Positions 6,743-12,603 of a DNA stretch of 12,603 bases are shown here, piece by piece (the stretch's first letter is position 1; every line of letters starts with the position of its first letter). The DNA is from Planctomycetaceae bacterium. Lineage in GTDB: Bacteria > Planctomycetota > Planctomycetia > Pirellulales > Thermoguttaceae. The DNA is taken from the NCBI GenBank assembly GCA_031267635.1, contig JAIRYX010000314.1, positions 1 through 12,603 on the forward strand, read 5' to 3'. Below the pieces are notes generated by a model. It was not told the origin of the DNA. It searched no databases and saw nothing but the letters and a program-made list of their open reading frames with translations. The position numbers and the translations under genes are program-made.

Positions 6743-6786
6743 TTTCTTTGTGTCCTTCGGGGCAATAAAAAAATTAGTGGAATCTG
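6743..6786 (+). repeat. Dispersed intergenic motif (ctttgtgtcctt ... aaaattagtgg)
   Basis: The stretch reads ctttgtgtccttcggggc, then an A-rich run and attagtggaatctg. It resembles an intergenic word I have seen scattered through many bacterial genomes (of the 'tttgtgtccttygtggt...aaaattagtggaa' type). A related version lies in the centre and right arm of the palindrome at 12374-12415 (ctttttgtgcgtcttcgt, then ccttggtggt and A7). It would fall in the mqnE leader. Its function is unknown. Confidence 0.35.
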
Positions 6787-6812
6787 TTTGAGAATGAGAA
6801 GAAACAAAACGT

Positions 6813-7925
6813 ATGCGGGCAAGAGATTTGACAAAACTCGCGGATATTGAACAAAAGGCAATGGACGGTCAGCCGTTGGATTTTGCCGACGGAATGTTGC
6901 TGTTTGACGAACACACAGATTTGGAATGGGTGGCGGAAATTGCCGATCATCTTCGGGATCGGTTGCACGGAGACCGCGTTTATTATAATGTCAACGCTCA
7001 CATCAATCCGACCAATTATTGCCGATTGCGATGTCCATTGTGCGCGTTTAGTTGCGATCTTGATACGGCAAAAGGTTATTTACTGGACGACGCGGAAATT
7101 CTCGCGCGAGCAAAAAACGCCGCGGAGCAACACGCCAGCGAAATTCATATCGTCAGCGGGATTCATCCGAAAAAGCCATATTCGTGGTATCGTCACATTT
7201 TGGAAATCATTCACGCAAACTATCCGGCGTTGCAGCTCAAGGCGTGGACGGCGGTAGAAATCGCGACGTTTGCGGAAGAAACGGGAAGAAGCGTCGCGGA
7301 TGTATTACGCGATTTGATCAGCGTTGGACTTTCGGGATTACCCGGCGGCGGTGCGGAAATCTTTGATCCGGCGGTACGTTACAAAATCGCACCGAAGAAA
7401 ATCTCGGCGGAACATTGGCTTCATGTTCATCGCACCGCGCATGAAATCGGTCTTTCGACCAACGCGACCATGTTGTTCGGACATATCGAAAAACAGGCAC
7501 ATCGCGTTGATCATCTTCTACGGCTACGGGATTTGCAAGCGGAATCGATTCGCAAAAACTGCAAAGGACGTTTCGAGGCGTTTGTCCCGTTGCTGTTTCA
7601 TCCGAGCGGAACGCAATTTTCTGACCTTCCCACTCTTCCAACTGCCGAACGGCTTCGCACGGTTGCCGTTTCGCGGATTTTGCTCAATAACATTCCGCAT
7701 ATTAAGGCGTATTGGGTGTCGCTGGGAATTGAAACGGCGAAAATTGCGTTGCGGTTTGGAGCAAATGATTTTGACGGAACGGTTCGCGAGGAACGAATTC
7801 ATCACGACGCTGGAGCGAAAACGCCGACGGGCTTGAATGCCGCGCAGCTTCGTCAATTCATTCTCGACGCAAAACGCACGCCGATAGAACGTGATTCGCA
7901 TTACAGTGTTTTCGCGGAAAAATAA
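6813..7925 (+). CDS. mqnE: Aminofutalosine synthase (radical SAM), futalosine menaquinone pathway
   Basis: MqnE adds the 5'-deoxyadenosyl radical to 3-[(1-carboxyvinyl)oxy]benzoate, giving 6-amino-6-deoxyfutalosine, in the cytoplasm. The 370 residues match the family length. The hallmark GDRVYYNVNAHINPTN (53-68) leads into the [4Fe-4S]-binding Cx3Cx2C motif CRLRCPLC (C70, C74, C77). Further family features are HIVSGIHPKKPYSWY, LKAWTAVEI, SGLPGGGAEIFDP, ATMLFGHIEK, the FVPLLFHPSGT segment and the C-terminal ANDFDGTVREE. The DFDGT ending and the N-terminal ADIEQKAMDGQPLDF argue for MqnE over its paralogue MqnC. Upstream, gagaagaaac may act as a weak ribosome site. No other mqn gene is adjacent, as is common when the pathway is scattered. 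It converges on the next gene, with 9 bases between stops. Confidence 0.93.
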   Translation: MRARDLTKLADIEQKAMDGQPLDFADGMLLFDEHTDLEWVAEIADHLRDRLHGDRVYYNVNAHINPTNYCRLRCPLCAFSCDLDTAKGYLLDDAEILARAKNAAEQHASEIHIVSGIHPKKPYSWYRHILEIIHANYPALQLKAWTAVEIATFAEETGRSVADVLRDLISVGLSGLPGGGAEIFDPAVRYKIAPKKISAEHWLHVHRTAHEIGLSTNATMLFGHIEKQAHRVDHLLRLRDLQAESIRKNCKGRFEAFVPLLFHPSGTQFSDLPTLPTAERLRTVAVSRILLNNIPHIKAYWVSLGIETAKIALRFGANDFDGTVREERIHHDAGAKTPTGLNAAQLRQFILDAKRTPIERDSHYSVFAEK

Positions 7926-7934
7926 CAGTTCTTT

Positions 7935-10900
7935 TTATTTTTCTTTTCGTGAAAGATTGGTCATCGTAATGTGCATTTTATTCCATTGAATACGAAGTAC
8001 CGTGAGCAATAGAATAAGCAATATTCCCCAGCCGATGAGATTAGGACGAGCAAAAAAATAGCAGAAGACAACTAATCCGATGATAAAAAACACGGAAAAA
8101 CGGCGGAACATCGGGGCGGTTCGACGATGGAGGAGTAAAAAAGCCGGTAGGATACAAAACGCTCCCCAGAGGGACGCAATGAAATATTTATTCTGGAAAA
8201 GGGATTTTTGGGGTTGCTGAGGCGTTAAGATTAATTCTGCGATAGAATGCGTTCCCAGACCGGCAATGTAATAATAGAGGAGCGAATCCTCTTTCATGAA
8301 TTGTAATGCAATCGAATCGCGGTTGTCATTCTTCGTCAAGACTGTTGCAAAAGAACTTTCGTTCTCCAGCGCAGAGATTCCTGAAATCGTATTGTATTGC
8401 CGAAGCGTTTCCTCGTGAAGCTGCGTTACATTTTTGAGAGAAAAACAATCGTTGGCAAAAGATAACGCGGTACTTAATTCCTGTAATTCCGTTTCCATGT
8501 CGTCGTTTGGTTTGGCTTTAGGCGGCGAATTTCGCCAAAACGCCGAAAGCCATAAATGATTTTCCGCGTCTGCCACCGCGGTTTGCGGTAACTGTTTGAG
8601 TTGGTTCTCGAATTGTTGGATTTGTCGATCCGTTTCTTGCCATTGACTGTACCATGAACGGTAACGATTCGGATTTTCTTCCTGCCCCGCTCCCGATGTT
8701 TGCTGCGTATTTTTCAAGAGCGTCAATAATTGATTCTGGCGAAACAACTGAACTCGCGCTTGTAACGCAACGCTATTTTGAAGCGGCAACGGCGTTAATT
8801 CTTTTTGATAAAATTCCAAAGGCGCATTTGTGTTTTTCGCGGGATCGATCGAATTGATCTTTTCCACCGCACGCAACACGACTTCGGTTTTATTATCGGA
8901 CGTCGCCGCGAATCGAGAAAACGAAGAGGAGAACGTATCCGTTGCGCCTTCATAATAACATTCCCAAATGGTTTTCTGAATCGGCAAATCCACAAGACAA
9001 GGAAACGGCAATACAATATTCGGAGTTTTTTCTTTTGTCGTGAAAAGGTTGGAACAAATGATAATCGTGAGCCGTTGTTTTTGCGTGTCGGTTGGTAATT
9101 CGATACGATAAACGTTGCCACCGCGCGATTCCGACGTCGGAAAATGATCGTTTAACTGAATTTGTACCAATTGATAATTTTCGGGAATACGCACGTCGCA
9201 ATAGTTCCGGCTATTGTAATCTTGAATATCAAAAGTGGAAACCGCAAAACAAACTTTATTCTTTCGGACAAAAAACGCAATGTCCTGACACGAAACAAAC
9301 GACGGTTGTTTCATCGTATTCAGTGTTGCGGAAAATTCGTCGCCGTCAATTCGATAATACTGATATTGTTCCGGGTTTTTTGTCAAAATGCGAGACGCTT
9401 CATCTTCGTTACCGATTTGAAAGAAAAGCTCGTCGGACGGTTCAATCGGCGCAAGATTTATTGGACTCCAGTCAAGTCTTTTTCCTATAAATTGACGTAA
9501 AAGCACGAGATATTTTTCGATATTCCCGCTTGTTTGGAAACGAAGATTTGGAACAGTAAACGAATCCAACCCGCCATTGACCGGAAATTGAAGACGAAAC
9601 GTTTTCTTTCCGGTAAGCGGTTTATGAGGTTTCACTTGAATCAGCGTGCCGTTATTTTTTTTCGTTTGCGTTGTGGAAAAATCGGATTTTGGAATCACTT
9701 CCGCAAGCGTTTCGTCAAGATTGACGGGAATGAATATCATAATTTGATCCAATTCGCCTTGCGAAATATCTAAACCGCAATCAACGGACATGTCCCAATG
9801 ATCGCTGTTGACGTTACGGCTTAATTGCGAAATCATTTTTCCGACGACATGAGGTTTGTTCGGTTTTAACAAAATCTGCGACGCGGAAAAATCCGAAAGC
9901 GACGTAATCCGAAATGCAGAAAGAAAGATACCGTTTGCAAATCCTGCCGGAGTTTGATTGACGGTATTTTCCACAGGACGCACGGACGTTTCTGGAATTT
10001 TCGGTTCCGCCAGTACAGAGGTATCGCGATAAGAATAAACCGAATAATTGACCGCCGCTTGATTGTCATGCGTAATGAGAGGAAACAACATCTCCCGATT
10101 TTGTTCGCTCGGAATCGTTCCGGACAACGACACGGTGAAATTGTTCGTTACCGCTTTTTGAAAAAACAATGTCAGCTTTTCGCCTTGTTGTTCCACTCGC
10201 GGTTTTTCTGTGATTGTGCCGTCGGCGTTTTTGACCTCGACAGATTCATACCGAAAGTTGTTCGGCGTTTGAAACGTATAAAAAAATGTCGGAATCTCTG
10301 CGTCAGCCGTTTCATTCTCATTTGTTGACAACCCCAACCCCGCGTCGGAAACAGAAAGTCTGGAAACAACAGAAAGAGGCGTCGTATTGGGATTTTCCGC
10401 CGCCGTGTTGTGATTGTAAGACGGTGAAATTTCCGTTTCGATTAGCATTTGAATGGTTTTATTACGATAAAACATCCATTGCCGTTGTTCCGCGCGGTAA
10501 GACAGCGGGCGGTTTTTTATCGTAAGAAACCAATTTTCTTGCGGACGCAATAAATCGTAAGCGTGTAAAATCGGCTTTTTCGGATTCTCGTTGACATCAG
10601 CGAATGATTTCCATGTGTTTTCAAAGATTTTCGTTTCGATGTTTGAAAGCGGCAGTTCGATTTGTATGGCATTGCCGGAAGAAACGCCGAGCCACGAACG
10701 GTCAAGCCGCGCGTTATTCACGGAAAATCGCGGCGCCGCAACAGTTCCCATACCGGAAAAATCGCCGCCACCGGCGACATTTTTGAGAATATAACTTTGT
10801 TGAAGCGTTATGTTTTCCGTTACCGGATTACGAAAATTGATCGTAGCGATATTATCTTGAATGGTGATTGAGTTAATTTGCGCAGTTCCGCCGATAACGC

Positions 10901-11966
10901 GGTAATCGCCATCTTGCTGGTATCGCGGGTCGATGGCGATTTGCACTTGTGGCGCGGAGGACGAAGCGGCAATACGAAAACGATATTGCGCATAAAGCCG
11001 TACTTGTTTTGAGGAAACGTCCATCCAGAAGTATTGCGCCGCGTCCAAACGGTCGCTCGCGGAAGCCGTTTGTTTCGTATTCCACGAAGCCGCCAATTTA
11101 TTAATTGGACCGAGTTCTGCTTTTAACGAATTGGACGAATGGCTGACTTTTCCGAGTGCGTAACGAACTTCAATCGGCGACACGGCGCTCGTCGGATACG
11201 TCAATTCCAGCGTCGAATCCGGTACTCTGGGGATGATCAATTCAAATCGCCGTGACGACATTTCATCATAAACAGTCGGCACGAGCGAAATTTCTAGTTG
11301 ATGCCGCCCTTGTCCGAGCATTATAAAGGCGTATTCGTTACCGGCGGAATTGAGAATCGGTTGAATCAATCGGTGGTCGCATCTTGCCCCATCCGGTAAA
11401 ATCGGCATTCCGGGCAAACGGACAGACGCGGAATGACCGACAAGTTCAATTTCATAAGCGGCTTTGAGATTGGAAAGAACCATTTCATTTTGTATCGGAT
11501 CGCGAACAAGCGTGCCGGTGTAATTGGCTTTCTGGATTTGCCATTGACCGGACGTTTTGGAATTGTGCCCCGAAACCATCAGCAATCGGTATAATTCTTC
11601 GGGGATATAATACAAGCTGCCGGTTTTGCCTTCTTTATTATAAGGAATAAAAACGGGATACGGTTCTTTCTGTTGGACAATGTCCGGCGGATTTTGGGAA
11701 GGATTCTGAAAAACCGACGGGAGCGATGTTTGCGGCACGGTGGTTCCTGATGTGTTTCCCGTGTTTGTTTTTTCGGAAACAATCCCAGAGGAGGAATTAT
11801 TTGCACTCCCAAACATACCGCTTGAGGACATGGCTTGAATTTGTGAAAAAGCATCGGTTGCCGCAAAAGTTTCTAACAACAAAACGAACAAAAACGTCAG
11901 ACAAGTCAACGCCGTTCCGTGGCTGTTCGACCTTTTCTCTAATTTGATATTATGAAATATACACAT
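7935..11966 (-). CDS. Giant exported, C-terminally membrane-anchored protein of unknown function
   Basis: The protein has 1343 residues and I recognise no named family. The N-terminus is a signal peptide (basic LEKRSNSHG, then the hydrophobic LTCLTFLFVLLLETFAA, with a cleavage region near DAFSQ). A Ser/Asn/Thr/Pro-rich linker runs to about residue 100. A long beta-type region follows (to about 1090), built of alternating hydrophobic and polar strands, with many Asn/Thr and few cysteines. A helical, Gln-rich stretch (about 1110-1190, e.g. YSQWQETDRQIQQFENQL) may form a coiled coil. Three closely spaced hydrophobic helices lie at about 1261-1279, 1288-1306 and 1308-1326, followed by a basic tail (WNKMHITMTNLSRKEK). 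The layout suggests a large periplasmic domain tethered to the inner membrane. The ATG at 11966 is the only start that gives a proper signal peptide; there is no Shine-Dalgarno. Its stop lies 9 bases from that of mqnE. Confidence 0.88.
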   Translation of the reverse strand: MCIFHNIKLEKRSNSHGTALTCLTFLFVLLLETFAATDAFSQIQAMSSSGMFGSANNSSSGIVSEKTNTGNTSGTTVPQTSLPSVFQNPSQNPPDIVQQKEPYPVFIPYNKEGKTGSLYYIPEELYRLLMVSGHNSKTSGQWQIQKANYTGTLVRDPIQNEMVLSNLKAAYEIELVGHSASVRLPGMPILPDGARCDHRLIQPILNSAGNEYAFIMLGQGRHQLEISLVPTVYDEMSSRRFELIIPRVPDSTLELTYPTSAVSPIEVRYALGKVSHSSNSLKAELGPINKLAASWNTKQTASASDRLDAAQYFWMDVSSKQVRLYAQYRFRIAASSSAPQVQIAIDPRYQQDGDYRVIGGTAQINSITIQDNIATINFRNPVTENITLQQSYILKNVAGGGDFSGMGTVAAPRFSVNNARLDRSWLGVSSGNAIQIELPLSNIETKIFENTWKSFADVNENPKKPILHAYDLLRPQENWFLTIKNRPLSYRAEQRQWMFYRNKTIQMLIETEISPSYNHNTAAENPNTTPLSVVSRLSVSDAGLGLSTNENETADAEIPTFFYTFQTPNNFRYESVEVKNADGTITEKPRVEQQGEKLTLFFQKAVTNNFTVSLSGTIPSEQNREMLFPLITHDNQAAVNYSVYSYRDTSVLAEPKIPETSVRPVENTVNQTPAGFANGIFLSAFRITSLSDFSASQILLKPNKPHVVGKMISQLSRNVNSDHWDMSVDCGLDISQGELDQIMIFIPVNLDETLAEVIPKSDFSTTQTKKNNGTLIQVKPHKPLTGKKTFRLQFPVNGGLDSFTVPNLRFQTSGNIEKYLVLLRQFIGKRLDWSPINLAPIEPSDELFFQIGNEDEASRILTKNPEQYQYYRIDGDEFSATLNTMKQPSFVSCQDIAFFVRKNKVCFAVSTFDIQDYNSRNYCDVRIPENYQLVQIQLNDHFPTSESRGGNVYRIELPTDTQKQRLTIIICSNLFTTKEKTPNIVLPFPCLVDLPIQKTIWECYYEGATDTFSSSFSRFAATSDNKTEVVLRAVEKINSIDPAKNTNAPLEFYQKELTPLPLQNSVALQARVQLFRQNQLLTLLKNTQQTSGAGQEENPNRYRSWYSQWQETDRQIQQFENQLKQLPQTAVADAENHLWLSAFWRNSPPKAKPNDDMETELQELSTALSFANDCFSLKNVTQLHEETLRQYNTISGISALENESSFATVLTKNDNRDSIALQFMKEDSLLYYYIAGLGTHSIAELILTPQQPQKSLFQNKYFIASLWGAFCILPAFLLLHRRTAPMFRRFSVFFIIGLVVFCYFFARPNLIGWGILLILLLTVLRIQWNKMHITMTNLSRKEK

Positions 11967-11983
11967 TTTAGGTAATCATAAAA

Positions 11984-12193
11984 TTAAGAATTTATGGTAA
12001 AATAATCTTTGTCTCGAATAAGGTTAGAGAAAAGATCTAATACGAATTTCCCCATGCGGGATTCCCGAAAATAAAAACACATGCCGAAAAGCCATGTGAT
12101 AAAACGGTCAAATCTTTTGACAAACGACCGTTTGCGCGATACGGAATTATTAGTAAACTTTGTTACAATCTTCGTAACTATTCTGTCGCTCAA
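11984..12193 (-). CDS. Possible small basic protein upstream of the giant gene
   Basis: The 69-residue frame opens with TTG and ends 17 bases before the ATG of the 1343-residue protein, as an operon partner would. The product is basic and aromatic (RKRSFVKRFDRFITWLFGMC), with no recognisable domain. The frame stays open for about 24 codons upstream (GNYSVPCADLFALSDRIV), but no ATG is available there. The start overlaps a repeat-related segment, so it may be a relic of a longer gene or chance. Confidence is low. Confidence 0.2.
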   Translation of the reverse strand: MSDRIVTKIVTKFTNNSVSRKRSFVKRFDRFITWLFGMCFYFRESRMGKFVLDLFSNLIRDKDYFTINS

Positions 12194-12230
12194 AGCAAAT
12201 AAGTCCGCACAGGGAACTGAATAATTACCA
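12178..12230. repeat. Segment related to the ispD-flanking repeats
   Basis: The reverse complement of 12178-12210 (gtgcggacttatttgctttg, then agcgacagaatag) matches 6506-6538 at 26 of 33 positions. Immediately beside it, 12212-12230 (gggaactgaataattacca) matches 6526-6544 in the forward sense at 17 of 19 positions. The two matches are in opposite orientations, so the segment looks like a folded-back or rearranged copy. Confidence 0.5.
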
Positions 12231-12268
12231 TCAATTTTACCGGAAAATATTATTATTGCCGCCCTTAT

Positions 12269-12470
12269 TTATCAAGTTCCCTTAGTAGCCCGAATTGCGT
12301 CCAATTATGCGCCCTTATTCCCTTATTTTTTTACCACCAAGGCAAAAAAGTCGCACAAAGGATTTATAACGAACAACCTTTTTGTGCGTCTTCGTCGCCT
12401 TGGTGGTAAAAAAATAAGGGAATAAGGGCGCGTTTGGGGGCTTTGTTGGCTACTAAGGGAAAATTGATAA
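12269..12470. repeat. Nested ~200-bp palindromic element with perfect 35-bp inner arms
   Basis: The outer arms ttatcaagttcccttagtag (12269-12288, then cc) and their near-complement at 12448-12470 differ by one substitution and one base of length. The inner arms 12309-12343 and 12397-12431 are perfect 35-base inverted repeats (gcgcccttattccctta, T7, accaccaaggc). Inside them, cgcacaaagg pairs with cctttttgtgcg, leaving a loop of about 15 bases (atttataacgaacaa). The unpaired asymmetric segments between outer and inner arms are about 17 bases each. No protein is encoded. The shape fits a MITE-like or hairpin repeat, and transcripts from either strand could fold into one long stem. Confidence 0.85.
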
Positions 12471-12523
12471 CTCATGTTACACACCCCAAGCAAAAAAGCC
12501 GACAAAATATTCACTGTTTTTTA

Positions 12524-12578
12524 ACCCCGCAGGGGTGTGATGTGCATAACCGGCGGTGGAGCGAAGCGCAACCGCCGG
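12524..12578. repeat. REP-like double hairpin
   Basis: Two GC-rich hairpins lie side by side: accccgcaggggt (12524-12536) and ccggcggt ... accgccgg (12550-12557 with 12571-12578), the latter with a gcgaagcgc-type loop. Paired 'ccccgcagggg' plus 'ccggcggt...gcgaagcg...accgccgg' units resemble the REP-type intergenic repeats found in many copies in some gut bacteria. One copy only is visible here. Confidence 0.6.
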
Positions 12579-12603
12579 ATCGCAACTTCCCCAAACCAAA
12601 GCC

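Larger units (their letters stand above)
6075..6812. other. Long intergenic region between ispD and mqnE
   Basis: These 738 bases separate two divergent genes and hold a likely frameshifted exported-protein remnant (6241-6458, minus), repeat copies B and A (6466-6587), a near-perfect palindrome (6482-6500), a candidate mqnE promoter (6709-6737) and a dispersed 'ctttgtgtcctt' type motif (6743-6786). A plus-strand frame from 6151 to 6440 is open, but it lies antisense to the remnant and I do not call it. The rest shows nothing recognisable. Confidence 0.5.
11967..12603. other. Repeat-rich intergenic region at right edge
   Basis: Apart from one weak open frame (11984-12193, minus), this 637-base stretch holds no gene. 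It contains small hairpins (cacatg/catgtg at 12078-12098, and aaacggtc/gaccgttt at 12102-12133), a segment related to the ispD-flanking repeats (12178-12230), a ~200-bp nested palindrome (12269-12470) and a REP-like double hairpin (12524-12578). The pile-up of palindromes suggests a landing place for small repeats. Confidence 0.6.

Noticed and set aside
7318..7901. Minus- and plus-strand open frames overlapping mqnE
   Set aside because: They are arginine-rich shadows of the strongly supported mqnE frame.
12102..12133. Hairpin aaacggtc/gaccgttt as a terminator
   Set aside because: No T-tract follows on either side and it lies in an open frame upstream of the giant gene, so a terminator role is not supported.
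12269..12603. CRISPR array
   Set aside because: The repeats are inverted and nested, not regularly spaced direct repeats with unique spacers, and no cas gene is present.

Overview
The window looks like accessory or lightly populated chromosome from an anaerobic or gut-type member of the Planctomycetota. This assignment is inferred from protein style, since the window holds no rRNA. The IspD has a segment (KKPFTQLCGQPVWKHS) of the type I associate with planctomycete IspD proteins. Menaquinone is made by the futalosine route (MqnE). Two proteins resemble the large, single-span 'hypothetical' proteins common in this phylum, and recognisable Shine-Dalgarno sequences are mostly absent. Base composition is moderately AT-rich (judged by eye), highest in AT in the 600-2170 region and lower in mqnE.

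Layout. Positions 1-515 (minus) hold the N-terminal 171 residues of an IS1634-like transposase cut by the window edge. An AT-rich gap (516-957) with a hairpin leads into a tight three-gene plus-strand operon. It encodes a signal-peptide/single-span protein with a disordered tail (958-2172), a second single-span protein with a large extracytoplasmic domain (2176-3765), and a SpoIIE-type PP2C phosphatase of the kind usually found beside [FeFe]-hydrogenases (3787-5061). ispD follows on the minus strand (5319-6074), with a probable frameshifted exported-protein remnant behind it (6241-6458). This block is bracketed by a pair of inverted ~44-bp repeats (5124-5166 and 6544-6587) and a pair of direct 29-bp repeats (5250-5278 and 6466-6494). 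mqnE (6813-7925, plus) converges on a giant 1343-residue exported, C-terminally membrane-anchored protein (7935-11966, minus). The right end (11967-12603) is repeat-rich. It holds words related to the ispD-flanking repeats, a ~200-bp nested palindrome with perfect 35-bp inner arms, and a REP-like double hairpin.

How the genes relate. ispD (MEP isoprenoid pathway) and mqnE (menaquinone ring) both feed quinone biosynthesis, but they are divergently organised and not an operon. The most unusual unit is the phosphatase operon: a soluble regulatory phosphatase translationally tied to two membrane proteins, with no hydrogenase in view. It looks like a membrane-linked signalling module whose input and substrate are unknown.
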